This document shows, piece after piece, positions 1 through 9,023 of a DNA stretch of 64,000 nucleotides. The stretch spans positions 2,294,001 to 2,358,000 of the forward strand of contig NZ_CP046884.1 of NCBI RefSeq assembly GCF_014522205.1, written 5' to 3'. Origin of the DNA: Corynebacterium poyangense (lineage in GTDB: Bacteria > Actinomycetota > Actinomycetes > Mycobacteriales > Mycobacteriaceae). Below the pieces are notes generated by a model, which saw only the letters and a list, made by a program, of their open reading frames with translations, did no database searches and was not told the origin of the DNA. Within the stretch, counting starts at the first letter, position 1. Each line of letters opens with the position of its first letter. The translations under genes and the position numbers were made by a program.

Positions 1-735
1 ATTCCGACCCTGGCTAAGGATATCGGCCACGGCGATAACGCGGTCAACGTTCTCCTCGTAGATATTCGCTCTTGGGATACCTTCGGTGAAATCACCGTCT
101 TGGTGATCGCCGCCATCGGGGTGGCCTCACTGATTTATCGTGGACAATCCTTCGCGCGACCTTCTCGTCGCCCGACCCTCCGCGTAGCGAATCGCAGATG
201 GCTCGCTGGCCAAGTAGGCGGCGAAAAAGTCCGAAACCGGTCCCTTATGGTCGATGTCGCTACCCGGCTTCTCTTCCCCGCCATGATGGTCCTGTCCATC
301 TACTTTTTCTTCGCTGGACACAACGCACCTGGCGGCGGATTTGCTGGCGGCTTAGTTGCCGCCCTCGCGTTTACACTGCGCTATCTTGCCGGGGGGCGAG
401 AAGAACTGGAAGAGGCCCTCCCTATTGACGCCGGGAAACTTCTTGGCAGCGGCCTTATCATTTCCGCCCTGGCCGCTATCTGGCCCATGACGTTGGGCTA
501 CCCGCCATTGACCTCGAAGGTGTGGGACGTTGAACTCCCCCTCATTGGGGATCTCCACATAGCCTCCGCACTCCTTTTTGACCTGGGAGTTTACCTCATC
601 GTTATTGGACTTATTTTGCATATTTTGCGCTCCCTCGGCGGGCAGCTAGACCGAGACGAAGAAATGCGTAGGCAACGTGCCAGAGACCGCGCGAAGTCTA
701 TGCGCCAGGAAGGAGAGCTAAATCGTGGTCGCTAA
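1..735 (+). CDS. mrpA: Na+/H+ antiporter subunit A, C-terminal part with fused MnhB domain (5' truncated)
   Basis: The reading frame is open from base 1 and stops at 733-735, so the true start lies outside the window; the ATG at base 100 is internal. The first ~55 residues match the end of MrpA subunits (segment around DIRSWDTFGEITVL). From about residue 80 the sequence is MnhB/MrpB-like: SLMVDVATRLLFP, then a glycine-rich turn (GHNAPGGGFAGGL) between membrane segments. Such an MrpA-MrpB fusion is usual in Corynebacterium Mrp operons. The protein is a membrane subunit of a multi-subunit cation/proton antiporter used in Na+ and alkaline tolerance. It overlaps the next gene by 11 bases, as expected in an operon. 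The family is certain; the N-terminal extent cannot be seen. Confidence 0.93.
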   Translation: MPTLAKDIGHGDNAVNVLLVDIRSWDTFGEITVLVIAAIGVASLIYRGQSFARPSRRPTLRVANRRWLAGQVGGEKVRNRSLMVDVATRLLFPAMMVLSIYFFFAGHNAPGGGFAGGLVAALAFTLRYLAGGREELEEALPIDAGKLLGSGLIISALAAIWPMTLGYPPLTSKVWDVELPLIGDLHIASALLFDLGVYLIVIGLILHILRSLGGQLDRDEEMRRQRARDRAKSMRQEGELNRGR

Positions 736-1207
736 TCTCTTCTTACTCATAGCTGCAGGCGCGATGTTTTCCGCCGGAGTGTACCTGATATTGGACCGGG
801 CCATGACCAAAATGATGCTTGGTCTTCTCCTCATGGGCAATGGCGCGAACCTCCTTATTTTGCAAGCAGGAGGCCCGGCTGGAGCACCACCAATTATAGG
901 TCGCGGCTTCGGCGAGGAAGCCGATCCCCTGGTACAAGCAATGATTTTGACCGCCATTGTGATTTCTATGGCGATGACGGCCTTTATTTTGACGCTGGCG
1001 TATCGGCAGTACCGCTACCGCACCGCTGACTTGATTGAAGACGACGTGGAAGATACTGCCATCGCGGCCCGCCCCACCACAGCCAGCGCTCAACCCGACC
1101 ATGATGCCTCGGATGATCCTGAAACCGGGAAGATGACTGGGCAGGGTGATGTCTTTGGCCCGGTCAGCTTTGAGGCACCGGTAAAGGAGGCAGAGAAGAA
1201 TGGCTGA
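725..1207 (+). CDS. mrpC: Na+/H+ antiporter subunit MnhC/MrpC
   Basis: 160-aa NuoK-like membrane subunit of the Mrp antiporter. Three membrane segments are visible (about residues 3-22, 28-48 and 71-94), with MGNGANLLILQAGG typical of MrpC. The C-terminal ~55 residues are a polar acidic tail longer than in most family members. The start is GTG inside the end of mrpA/B, and the stop overlaps mrpD by 8 bases, which implies translational coupling. Confidence 0.93.
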   Translation: MVANLFLLIAAGAMFSAGVYLILDRAMTKMMLGLLLMGNGANLLILQAGGPAGAPPIIGRGFGEEADPLVQAMILTAIVISMAMTAFILTLAYRQYRYRTADLIEDDVEDTAIAARPTTASAQPDHDASDDPETGKMTGQGDVFGPVSFEAPVKEAEKNG

Positions 1208-2855
1208 GCTTATGCCCTACCTCATTCCTATGCCGATCATCTTGCCTGCGGTGGCGGCTGCTATCGCATTGTTACTCAGCAGGCACCCTTTTGGGCAGCG
1301 GGCCGTCGCCTTCCTTACCCTTCTGGCTCTCATTGCGCTCAATGGGGCGATGATCTGGTGGGTGGATATCGAAGGAGCACAAACCCTGCAAATAGGTGGC
1401 TGGGATGCACCCATTGGGATCACCCTAGTAGCTGACCGTCTGTCCACCATAATGCTCACGGTCAGCGCCATCGTCTTATTCTGCGTGGTGTGGTACGCCA
1501 TTTCCCAGGGTATTAGGGATGGTGGTGACGATGAACCTGTCGCCGTCTTTCTCCCCACCTACCTACTCCTCAGTATGGGGGTGAACCTGTCATTCCTGTC
1601 CGGAGACTTATTTAACCTCTACGTTGGTTTTGAGATCTTCCTGGTAGCCAGCTATATTCTGCTCACTTTGGGAGCCTCCCCATCCCGAGTCCGCGCCGGC
1701 GTGGGTTACGTGATGGTCTCCATGGCAAGCTCGATGGTCTTCCTCTTTGCCCTCGCCCTGGTATATGCGTCGGTCGGAACTATGAACATGGCCCATATCG
1801 GCCTCAGAATGGAAGATATTCCTACCGGCACCCGAGCCGCCATCTTGGGCGTACTGCTGGTGGCTTTCGGCATTAAAGCTGCTGTTTTCCCCCTCGACGC
1901 CTGGCTGCCCGATAGCTACCCCACCGCCCCTTCCCTCGTAACCGCGGTCTTTGCCGGTTTACTCACCAAGGTAGGCGTCTATGCGATTATCCGCGTCCGC
2001 ACCGTCATGTTCTACGATGGTTCCCTCGACGACCTGTTAATGGTGGTGGGCTTGGCCACCATGCTCATGGGTATTCTCGGCGCCATGGCCCAGGCAGATA
2101 TTAAACGCTTACTGTCTTTTACCCTGGTCAGTCACATCGGTTACATGATTTTTGGCGTAGCACTCGGCTCACCTATGGGATTATCTGGCGCAATCTTCTA
2201 CGCCATTCATCACATTCTGGTCCAGACCGCCTTATTCCTCGTCGTCGGGCTAATTGAGCGCCAAGCGGGAACCTCCTCGCTTCGCCGACTCGGCTCCTTG
2301 GCCTATATTTCCCCCGTCATCGCCATACTCTATTTCATCCCCGCCATTAACCTGGGTGGAATCCCACCCTTCTCCGGATTCATTGGCAAACTCATCCTCA
2401 TTCAAGCCGGGGCACGAGAAGGCGGGATTTTATCTTGGCTGCTCATCGGAGGGGCCATAGCTACCAGTTTGCTCACCCTCTACACGATGATCCTGGTCTG
2501 GTCCAAAGGATTCTGGCGCGACCGGCGCGACGCCCCAGAAGGTGCGCTCGCCCTCGCCCGACCTGCACCCCTAGCTGAGGTCACGGATGAGGTCCAATTC
2601 TCCGACCGCGATGACGTCGGACGCATTCCCTTTGGGATGGTGGCATCCACCGCAACACTTGTTGCGGCCTCAGTAGCAGTCACCATTTTTGCCGGCCCCA
2701 TCAGCGACATCACCACCCGCAGCGCAGACTCCGTCTCTGACCCAGCTCTCTACCGCTCCGCCGTGCTCGGCGACAACTGGGACCACCCCGGCCGCACCCT
2801 CACCCCAGAACGCCTCGATAACGGCGGCGATGCCCGCAAGGAGATAGCCCCATGA
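1200..2855 (+). CDS. mrpD: Na+/H+ antiporter subunit MnhD/MrpD
   Basis: 551-aa proton-translocating subunit homologous to complex I NuoM/NuoN, with about 14 membrane segments. Family marks include FNLYVGFEIFLVASYILL, then FGIKAAVFPLDAWLPDSYP, and later HHILVQTALFLVVG and GGIPPFSGFIGKLILI. The glutamate in the FEIF helix and the lysine in GIKAA are the expected conserved charged membrane residues. A hydrophilic loop around residues 440-480 and a polar C-terminus make it slightly longer than usual (~500 aa). It overlaps mrpE by 4 bases (ATGA). Confidence 0.96.
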   Translation: MAELMPYLIPMPIILPAVAAAIALLLSRHPFGQRAVAFLTLLALIALNGAMIWWVDIEGAQTLQIGGWDAPIGITLVADRLSTIMLTVSAIVLFCVVWYAISQGIRDGGDDEPVAVFLPTYLLLSMGVNLSFLSGDLFNLYVGFEIFLVASYILLTLGASPSRVRAGVGYVMVSMASSMVFLFALALVYASVGTMNMAHIGLRMEDIPTGTRAAILGVLLVAFGIKAAVFPLDAWLPDSYPTAPSLVTAVFAGLLTKVGVYAIIRVRTVMFYDGSLDDLLMVVGLATMLMGILGAMAQADIKRLLSFTLVSHIGYMIFGVALGSPMGLSGAIFYAIHHILVQTALFLVVGLIERQAGTSSLRRLGSLAYISPVIAILYFIPAINLGGIPPFSGFIGKLILIQAGAREGGILSWLLIGGAIATSLLTLYTMILVWSKGFWRDRRDAPEGALALARPAPLAEVTDEVQFSDRDDVGRIPFGMVASTATLVAASVAVTIFAGPISDITTRSADSVSDPALYRSAVLGDNWDHPGRTLTPERLDNGGDARKEIAP

Positions 2856-3352
2856 TGTCCGGAATCAAACGGCGTTTCCAACCCTGGACCGTTCTTTTCC
2901 TCACCGCCATGTGGATTCTTCTCATGGGCCAGCTCACCTGGGGGAACCTCCTTGCCGGACTGGGAATAGCGTTAATCGTGGTCCTGGGATTACCCCTCCC
3001 AGCCATGCCGCTTGAAGGAATTACCATTAACTGGGGGGCTATTGTTCGGCTCGTCTTCCACTGGTGGGTAAACCTATTTCATGCCTCCATACAAGTAGCC
3101 TGGCTTGCGTTAAGACCCCACGCCCCACCCCCCACTGCCATTGTGCGCGCCCCCATGCGGGTCCAGTCCGACGCCATCTTGGCTCTAGCCGCTATGATGT
3201 ACAACCTCCAACCCGGAGGAGCAATCACCGACATTGACATTGCAAATCGGATGCTGACGATCCACCTCCTAGACGCCCGAAATATTCCGCGGGAATTAGC
3301 CAGAGTTGAAAAACTAGAACAAAGCCTGATTCGCAGCTTTGAGAGAGTGTGA
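2852..3352 (+). CDS. mrpE: Na+/H+ antiporter subunit MnhE/MrpE
   Basis: 166-aa MrpE family protein. The N-terminus has paired hydrophobic segments (about 12-30 and 33-50), followed by the family's WVNLFHASIQVAWLALRP region. A soluble C-terminal domain contains MMYNLQPGGAITDID and MLTIHLLDAR, the usual MrpE ending. The start ATG overlaps the mrpD stop. The role is as an assembly or stability subunit of the antiporter. Only six bases separate it from mrpF. Confidence 0.94.
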   Translation: MMSGIKRRFQPWTVLFLTAMWILLMGQLTWGNLLAGLGIALIVVLGLPLPAMPLEGITINWGAIVRLVFHWWVNLFHASIQVAWLALRPHAPPPTAIVRAPMRVQSDAILALAAMMYNLQPGGAITDIDIANRMLTIHLLDARNIPRELARVEKLEQSLIRSFERV

Positions 3353-3358
3353 TGACCG

Positions 3359-3622
3359 ATGTTTAACGCCGTGCTACTCGTGTCCGGAATTCTATTTGCC
3401 CTATCATTTCTTCTCACTATGTGGCGGATCCTCATTGGGCCGAATTCCCTCGACCGGCTTCTAGGCTTAGATGGCCTCATTGCCATGATCCAGTGCATGT
3501 TCGCCACCCTCATCTGCTGGACCCTCGATACCACCATTGCCAATGCCATGATGGTGGTAGCGCTGCTAGGGTTTATCAGTTCTGTATCGGTAGCTAGATT
3601 CCGAAAGCGAGATGGCTCATGA
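3359..3622 (+). CDS. mrpF: Na+/H+ antiporter subunit MnhF/MrpF
   Basis: 87-aa protein with three membrane helices and the MrpF signature RILIGPNSLDRLLGLD followed by a hydrophobic helix and NAMMVVALLGFISSVSVARF. Length fits the family (~85-95 aa). The ATG at 3359 follows the mrpE stop by six bases, and its stop overlaps the mrpG start by 4 bases (ATGA). It is an integral membrane subunit of the Mrp complex. Confidence 0.94.
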   Translation: MFNAVLLVSGILFALSFLLTMWRILIGPNSLDRLLGLDGLIAMIQCMFATLICWTLDTTIANAMMVVALLGFISSVSVARFRKRDGS

Positions 3623-3987
3623 TTATTGATTTTATTTCTGGACTCATGATCCTCAGCGGTGCGATTCTCTGCTTCTCCGCGGCCGTCGGAGTCCACCGAT
3701 TCCACGACACCCTTTCCACCATCCACGCAGTGACCAAACCCCAAACTACTGGACTAGTGCTAACTATCATCGGCTCTATTCTGCACGTCGTCGGCCACCC
3801 GGATTTCTCCCTCGCTCAACGCAGCGATGTGGGAATCATGGTGCTCCTAGTGTTCTTCGCCATGCTCACCAACCCGGTGACTGCTCAGCGCGTCGGAAGA
3901 ATTACCCGTCGCGAAGGACTATACGGGGAAATGGAACGCAACGACGCACCTGCCAACCGCCCCGTGCGATCACATCGACGCCAATAA
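3619..3987 (+). CDS. mrpG: Na+/H+ antiporter subunit MnhG/MrpG
   Basis: 122-aa last gene of the mrp operon. Three membrane segments and the family motif [23 protein letters not shown] are present, with [20 protein letters not shown] near the end. The stop lies inside the 3' end of the minus-strand carboxylate-amine ligase gene (18-base convergent overlap). No terminator hairpin is visible downstream, so transcripts from the two strands probably overlap. Confidence 0.94.
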   Translation: MIIDFISGLMILSGAILCFSAAVGVHRFHDTLSTIHAVTKPQTTGLVLTIIGSILHVVGHPDFSLAQRSDVGIMVLLVFFAMLTNPVTAQRVGRITRREGLYGEMERNDAPANRPVRSHRRQ

Positions 3988-5088
3988 TTCCGCACAGGTC
4001 ATATCCACCACTGGCAGCCAACTGCCCGTTTCCTGCAGCATCTCTCGCTGCCGCTGATAAGCAGCGCCCTGCACTAAGATCTCCTCTACCTGATGCAATT
4101 CCTGGGTACAGCCAAACTCCTTCGCTGTGGGTTCAAGAAGCTCTACCAAGGAATACAATTCATCCTTCACCCAGGCCTCATTGGTAGCACGATCGGTGAT
4201 AATCAAAGCATCCAAACCATAGCGAGCAGCACGCCACTTATTTTCCGTTAAATGCCAAGGTTGGAGACTCGGCAAAGCAGCAGGCCCCTCCTCCGACAAT
4301 AAGCGGTCATAATAAATAACTAAGCAATGGGTTAGCGCTACCACTGCAGAAAGCTCATGCAGATTCGAGGGGGCGTCGGACACCCGAACCTCAATGGTGC
4401 CCCATTTACCGGCGGGGCGAATATCTAGATGCATACTGCCGGTGTGGTTGATTACTCCACTGCGGGACTGATCAACCATATAGGATTCCCATTCCTGCCA
4501 ACTGCGCAATTGGGGTGGCATACCAGCCGTGGGAAGCTGCTGATACAGCATGGTGCGATTAGAGGCGTAGCCAGTATCAAGACCATCCCACCCAGGTGAA
4601 CTGGCAGAAGGCGCCAAGAGATGAGGATATTTCGTCATCAGGGCATTGATGATAGGCCACACCCGGTCCTGATGGCTTACCCCCACGTGACAGTGCACCC
4701 CCCAGATGAGCATTTGGTTACCCCAGTAGCGAGTGCGCTCAATGATTTCTGTGTAATGTCCCTTTTCTGAGACCGGGTTTTCTCGGAAATCAGAAAAGGG
4801 ATGTGAACCTGAAGACCATAACTTCACCCCCAATGAGGCCGCAGCCGTCTGAAGATCATGCACCCCTTGGCGCAACTGCGCTATGGCTTCTGGCGTGTTA
4901 TAGCATACCCCCGTGACTAATTCCACGGTGTTTTGAAGAAATTCCCGCTCCAACTGAATATCGGTGGTCGTAGCGTTGATCAGATCAGCGGCGCGCGGCA
5001 CCAAATCACGAGATTGAGGATCAATTAAAGCTAATTCCCACTCCACCCCTAAAGTAGGCTTCGCGGAAGCATTGAACTGCTGAGTCAC
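3970..5088 (-). CDS. Carboxylate-amine ligase, YbdK/GCS2 family (putative glutamate-cysteine ligase)
   Basis: 372-aa protein of the GCS2/YbdK family, ATP-dependent ligases that join an amino group to a glutamate-type carboxylate. Visible marks are [18 protein letters not shown] at the N-terminus, [17 protein letters not shown], and [19 protein letters not shown]. Length is normal (~370 aa). Automated annotation often calls these glutamate-cysteine ligases, but Corynebacterium makes mycothiol rather than glutathione, so the real substrate is uncertain. It shares a 4-base overlap (ATGA) with the upstream LytR_C gene, so the two are probably co-transcribed. Confidence 0.85.
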   Translation of the reverse strand: MTQQFNASAKPTLGVEWELALIDPQSRDLVPRAADLINATTTDIQLEREFLQNTVELVTGVCYNTPEAIAQLRQGVHDLQTAAASLGVKLWSSGSHPFSDFRENPVSEKGHYTEIIERTRYWGNQMLIWGVHCHVGVSHQDRVWPIINALMTKYPHLLAPSASSPGWDGLDTGYASNRTMLYQQLPTAGMPPQLRSWQEWESYMVDQSRSGVINHTGSMHLDIRPAGKWGTIEVRVSDAPSNLHELSAVVALTHCLVIYYDRLLSEEGPAALPSLQPWHLTENKWRAARYGLDALIITDRATNEAWVKDELYSLVELLEPTAKEFGCTQELHQVEEILVQGAAYQRQREMLQETGSWLPVVDMTCAELLASM

Positions 5089-5648
5089 AGAGAAGGCCTA
5101 TTCACCAAAACAAGGGTTAAATCATCTGCCCCACGGGTATTGTCTGGGAGAAAAGAAGGGTCATATTCGGCAATCTCCCCACCAACCTGATTGGCAAGCT
5201 TGCGTGCGCTTTCTTCATGGCCAGGATGATAGAAGACCGTCGTTTTTTCTAGCTTCCGTTTCTCTTCCGGCAAGTTACCTACCACTCCCTTAGGAAATTC
5301 CCGGCTGAGCTTCTCAGAAATATCTTGAGCCAATTTAGGCTCAGTAGAGTTATTCAACACATTGAGCTTAGCAACCGCCGGTGCGGGAGCCGAGGACGCA
5401 ACCTCAGAAGAGGGTGCCGGAGCCGGAGTTGCTACTGACGGAGACTGGGGCTGGGTAGGAGGGGGCGCTACGCTGCTCGAGGAAACAGCAGTAGTAGGGG
5501 CGGAAACGGATACAGCCTCATCATCTTTATCGCGAGAGATGAAAGCATAAACCCCCCACATCGCCAGAATCACGGCGATAGCGATAAACACCATGGCTAG
5601 TCCACGAAGGGGAAGTCGTCCACTGCGGTTATCTTGATCCTGAGTCAC
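5085..5648 (-). CDS. LytR C-terminal domain membrane protein
   Basis: 187-aa protein with a short cytoplasmic N-terminus, one membrane anchor (about residues 16-34), a low-complexity Ser/Pro/Ala/Val linker (about 40-90) and a C-terminal LytR_C domain beginning [14 protein letters not shown]. LytR_C domains accompany LytR-CpsA-Psr enzymes that attach polymers to peptidoglycan, but this protein has no LCP catalytic domain. Its role in the envelope is an inference. It is encoded between the DUF3263 gene (5 bases upstream) and the carboxylate-amine ligase. Confidence 0.8.
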   Translation of the reverse strand: MTQDQDNRSGRLPLRGLAMVFIAIAVILAMWGVYAFISRDKDDEAVSVSAPTTAVSSSSVAPPPTQPQSPSVATPAPAPSSEVASSAPAPAVAKLNVLNNSTEPKLAQDISEKLSREFPKGVVGNLPEEKRKLEKTTVFYHPGHEESARKLANQVGGEIAEYDPSFLPDNTRGADDLTLVLVNRPSL

Positions 5649-5653
5649 AGTTC

Positions 5654-5872
5654 CTACCTTAGCCGGTCCCGAATCCGACGCAGCCTCGCCACCAATGAAG
5701 GATAAGCGGCATGTGCTGCCGGATCATCGAGAAGTTGATTAAGCCGCTGATGATACCTTACCGGGTTCATCCCCAGCTCGCGCCTAATGAGTTCCTCTTT
5801 CGCTCCACGGCGTCGCGGCGCATTCTGCTCAAATTCCAGCATCTGCACCTCATCAGGCTCCAAATCTCGCAT
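5654..5872 (-). CDS. DUF3263 family small helix-turn-helix-like protein
   Basis: 72-aa protein starting at MRDLEPDEVQML. The central RRRGAKEELIRRELGMNPVR segment resembles a sigma-region/HTH helix pair, as in DUF3263 proteins of Actinobacteria. A longer frame from 5995 exists, but it would run into the divergent gene at 5888 and its extra residues look non-coding. From 5872 there is no Shine-Dalgarno sequence; instead TACAGT (complement of 5879-5884) sits six bases before the ATG, which suggests a leaderless mRNA. Function is unknown; DNA binding is only inferred from the helix pattern. Confidence 0.72.
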   Translation of the reverse strand: MRDLEPDEVQMLEFEQNAPRRRGAKEELIRRELGMNPVRYHQRLNQLLDDPAAHAAYPSLVARLRRIRDRLR

Positions 5873-5887
5873 GTCTAAACTGTAGCC
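5873..5887. promoter_or_regulatory. Overlapping divergent -10 elements of two leaderless genes
   Basis: Only 15 bases separate the ATG of the DUF3263 gene (minus, 5872) from the ATG of the N-acetylglutamate synthase gene (plus, 5888). They contain TAAACT (5876-5881) for the plus strand and, overlapping it by three bases, TACAGT on the minus strand (complement of 5879-5884). Each fits the actinobacterial TAnnnT -10 consensus and each ends exactly six bases from its start codon. Neither gene has a Shine-Dalgarno sequence. I infer two face-to-face leaderless promoters that should exclude each other. Confidence 0.6.
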
Positions 5888-6787
5888 ATGACAACTATCG
5901 GTGACCGCGTCGTGGTCCGACGCCGCAACGGCAACCACTTGAGCGACATTATCGGCCACGTTATTAGTCTTGATCCACTCGTGATCCGCCCCCAAAAAGT
6001 GGGTGGGCTACCCTCCAATACGCCGGCCATCTCCATACCAGCAGAAGACATCCAGATTATTCGACGCCTCTCCCCACGCCGCGTGCGCAACTCTGAAATC
6101 CGTGAGCTTGAACGCTTAACTGCAATGGCGTTTCCCGGTACCCACCACCAATGGAGCTCCAACGGGCAGTGGCTGATGCGCGCTGGCCACGGAATTACCG
6201 AAAGATCAAACTCCGCAGCCCCCCTTGGGCCTAGCGTCCTGTATGACCAACTTCCCATCAAAGAACTGCACGCCTTCTATCACCAACACGGATTACCAAT
6301 GCAGATCCTCATTCCGGATCGCATAGCACCACGTCTTAGCCCGCAACAATGGGACATCGGGCCAGATATCCTGGTAATGACCACCCTCATTGGGGAAGAA
6401 GATTGGCCAGAAGTGCCAGAATTCCGAGTACATCGGCGTCCCCCGGACTACTGGCTCAGCCTTTATGAATTCCGTGGACAAGCCTTGCCTGAAGACGATG
6501 GGCTACTCGAAGGAACCGCCTATTACGTGGACTTAGCAGGGAAAGCAATTGCCCGACTGCATATATTGGATGGGTATGTGGGGATCTCCGGGGTAAACGT
6601 CGGGCCCGAATGGCGACGACAAGGGCTGGGACGCGTACTTGGGCAGGGTATCTTAGCCTGGGCAGCGCGAAAGGGAGCGTCGCACGCATATCTTCAGGTA
6701 CTCGAGAGCAATTCCGCTGGGCGAAAACTCTATGAATCCTTGGGATTTATTGAGCACCATCGGCACCGATATGCGCGGTGGCGCTAA
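5888..6787 (+). CDS. N-acetylglutamate synthase, CG3035 family (GNAT)
   Basis: 299-aa protein. The N-terminal ~70 residues form a small beta domain (GDRVVVRRR, SDIIGHVISLDPLVIRP). The middle carries the family motif WSSNGQWLMRAGHGITERSN followed by APLG, and the C-terminal third is a GNAT acetyltransferase fold with the acetyl-CoA loop RRQGLGRVLG and NSAGRKLYESLGF. This is the architecture of the non-classical N-acetylglutamate synthase described for C. glutamicum cg3035, the first step of arginine synthesis. Its stop is only 10 bases before the xth start. Start at 5888 is supported by a -10-like TAAACT six bases upstream. Confidence 0.82.
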   Translation: MTTIGDRVVVRRRNGNHLSDIIGHVISLDPLVIRPQKVGGLPSNTPAISIPAEDIQIIRRLSPRRVRNSEIRELERLTAMAFPGTHHQWSSNGQWLMRAGHGITERSNSAAPLGPSVLYDQLPIKELHAFYHQHGLPMQILIPDRIAPRLSPQQWDIGPDILVMTTLIGEEDWPEVPEFRVHRRPPDYWLSLYEFRGQALPEDDGLLEGTAYYVDLAGKAIARLHILDGYVGISGVNVGPEWRRQGLGRVLGQGILAWAARKGASHAYLQVLESNSAGRKLYESLGFIEHHRHRYARWR

Positions 6788-6797
6788 GGTAGTGGCC

Positions 6798-7556
6798 ATG
6801 CGCATTGCCACCTGGAATGTAAATTCGGCGCGGGCCCGAGCGGATCGGGTTGTAGAATTTGTGCAACGCCACAGCATTGATGTTCTCCTCATGCAAGAAA
6901 CCAAATGCAAGGATGAACAATTTCCCCGAGAACAATTTCAGGAACTGGGATACGACAGCGCACATCACGGACTCAACCAATGGAATGGGGTGGCAATACT
7001 ATCGCGGATCGGAATCAGTGATATTTCCACCGAATTTCCTGGCCAACCCGGCGGAGAAGCCCGCGCCATTGGTGCTACCTGTGGGCCGCTGCGGTGCTGG
7101 AGCCTTTATATCCCCAACGGTCGAGCCATCTCCGCCCCCCACTACCACTACAAACTGCACTGGCTGCAGGAATTATCCCATGCGGTCTCCGACACCCTGC
7201 GCCACAACCCGCAACTACCACTCCTTCTTAGCGGAGACTTCAATATCGCCCCAACCGATGAGGACGTGTGGGACCGCGCACTATTTGAAGGACGAACCCA
7301 CGTCACCGAACCTGAACGCGCCGCACTAGGAAAGCTCCTCGATAGTGGCTTAACCGACCTATGCCCCCAATCCGGGTGGACATACTGGGACTATAAGGGC
7401 GGACGCTTTCATAAAGATGAAGGAATGAGGATTGACTTCCATCTGGGAAGCAGCGGGCTTGTCAGAAACGTCCGCCACAGCATGGTAGACCGCGAAGAAC
7501 GCGAAGGTCGCGGCGCAAGTGACCACGCTCCCCTCATTGTGGAAGTAGCGCTGTGA
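6798..7556 (+). CDS. xth: Exodeoxyribonuclease III (AP endonuclease family)
   Basis: 252 aa from MRIATWNVNSARAR. The exonuclease III motifs are in order: NVNS near the N-terminus, LLMQETKCKDEQFP (metal-binding Glu), LSGDFNIAPTDEDVWD (catalytic Asp/Asn) and GASDHAPLIVE (Asp-His pair). It cuts abasic sites and degrades 3' ends in base-excision repair. The frame opens at 6732 but that stretch lies inside the upstream gene; ATG 6798 gives the canonical N-terminus. TAAGGT (6785-6790) lies seven bases upstream and there is no Shine-Dalgarno sequence. The stop overlaps the next start (GTGA). Confidence 0.93.
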   Translation: MRIATWNVNSARARADRVVEFVQRHSIDVLLMQETKCKDEQFPREQFQELGYDSAHHGLNQWNGVAILSRIGISDISTEFPGQPGGEARAIGATCGPLRCWSLYIPNGRAISAPHYHYKLHWLQELSHAVSDTLRHNPQLPLLLSGDFNIAPTDEDVWDRALFEGRTHVTEPERAALGKLLDSGLTDLCPQSGWTYWDYKGGRFHKDEGMRIDFHLGSSGLVRNVRHSMVDREEREGRGASDHAPLIVEVAL

Positions 7557-9019
7557 ACTTTGATACCTGGCAGCTTTTGGGGCTGATGCTAGATTATGGC
7601 ATCAAGATCATTGCGGTGGGCTTTGTTCCAGAAGGCCGCCGCCCAAGCTCCTCAACCGCCTGGTTATTAGCGATCCTCTTGATCCCCATTGTGGGATTGC
7701 CGCTCTTCCTCCTCATGGGCAGCCCCTACATCAACCGGCGCCGCCACCGCATCCAGCAAGAAGCAACACTGATGATCGAAGACGTCCAGGCCGATGTTCC
7801 AGATCATCCCCAAGGGCACTCCTTTCAAGCGGAAATTGCCAGCATTCTCCACATGAATCGACGTCTCACCGGAATGCCAGCGGTACGCTGCGACCATCAT
7901 GGAATCCATACTGACTATGATGAAGCCCTTCGCGCCATGGCACGCGCTATTGACCGCGCAAAAAAATATGTGCACCTCCAGATTTACATCACTACCTGGG
8001 ATGACACTACTGACGTCGTATTCCAAGCGCTATCCCGTGCCGTTGACCGTGGCATCAAGGTGCGGCTACTTTTTGACCATGTCGGAAGCTGGAAATATCC
8101 TGGCTACTGGAAAATAGGCCGACGCCTCACCGCAGCCGGCATCGACTGGCGTGTCATGCTGCCCTTGCAGCCCTGGAAGGGGCGCTTCCGACGGCCCGAT
8201 CTGCGAAACCACCGTAAATTCCTGGTCGTTGATGGACAACGGGCGTTTATGGGATCCCAAAACCTCATTGACCGCAGCTATCTCACCCGCACCAACGTCC
8301 GAAATCACCGGCAGTGGGTCGATATCATGACTGAAATTAGCGGACCCATTGTTACTTCACTGGAACTGATCTTTGCTATCGACTGGTACAGCGAAACCGG
8401 TGAAACCATCAACGTGCAGCCCCCACGCAACGCGCCACCCCTTCCTCACAGCACTCCAAATATCGCGCAACTTGTCCCCTCGGGGCCTGGTTATACTACA
8501 GAACCGAATTTGAGAATGTTTACGTCGGTGGTGCACCACGCAAAAGAACGATTGGTGCTGTGTTCCCCCTACTTTATCCCTGATGAATCTCTCCTAGAAG
8601 CTGTTACCAGCGCCTGCTACCGGGGAGTTCGGGTGGAACTATTTGTCTCCGAAAAGGCCGATCAGTTTGTGGTCCACCACGCCCAATCCAGCTACTACCA
8701 AGTATTGCTGGAAGCGGGGGTCCATATCTATCTTTTCCCCCGCCCCTTCGTCCTCCACAGCAAGTATGTGGTGGCGGACCCAACCGGGGACAATCCCCTA
8801 GCTATCATCGGATCCTCCAATATGGATTTCCGCAGCTTTGGTCTCAACTATGAAATATCCCTCATGGTCCCCCAAGGCTCCATGATTTCCGAACTCACCG
8901 AGCTCACCGACACCTACCTAGGAGTATCACAAGAACTAAGCCTAGAGACCTGGAACCGACGAAGCCTGGTGCGTCGCTACATAGACAATGCCATGAAGCT
9001 CACCTCAGCGCTGCAATAA
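7553..9019 (+). CDS. cls: Cardiolipin synthase (phospholipase D family)
   Basis: 488-aa membrane enzyme with an N-terminal hydrophobic region (about residues 10-25 and 38-57) and two HKD motifs: HRKFLVVDGQRAFMGSQN in the first half and HSKYVVADPTGDNPLAIIGS in the second. It joins phosphatidylglycerol molecules, or a related pair, to make cardiolipin. The GTG start overlaps the xth stop, so the two are translationally linked. It ends four bases before the stop of the convergent MFS gene with no visible terminator. Confidence 0.93.
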   Translation: MNFDTWQLLGLMLDYGIKIIAVGFVPEGRRPSSSTAWLLAILLIPIVGLPLFLLMGSPYINRRRHRIQQEATLMIEDVQADVPDHPQGHSFQAEIASILHMNRRLTGMPAVRCDHHGIHTDYDEALRAMARAIDRAKKYVHLQIYITTWDDTTDVVFQALSRAVDRGIKVRLLFDHVGSWKYPGYWKIGRRLTAAGIDWRVMLPLQPWKGRFRRPDLRNHRKFLVVDGQRAFMGSQNLIDRSYLTRTNVRNHRQWVDIMTEISGPIVTSLELIFAIDWYSETGETINVQPPRNAPPLPHSTPNIAQLVPSGPGYTTEPNLRMFTSVVHHAKERLVLCSPYFIPDESLLEAVTSACYRGVRVELFVSEKADQFVVHHAQSSYYQVLLEAGVHIYLFPRPFVLHSKYVVADPTGDNPLAIIGSSNMDFRSFGLNYEISLMVPQGSMISELTELTDTYLGVSQELSLETWNRRSLVRRYIDNAMKLTSALQ

Positions 9020-9023
9020 ACTA

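Noticed and set aside
3079..3744. 221-codon minus-strand frame across mrpE-mrpF-mrpG
   Set aside because: It spans three recognised antiporter genes on the other strand; composition looks like a reverse-complement shadow.
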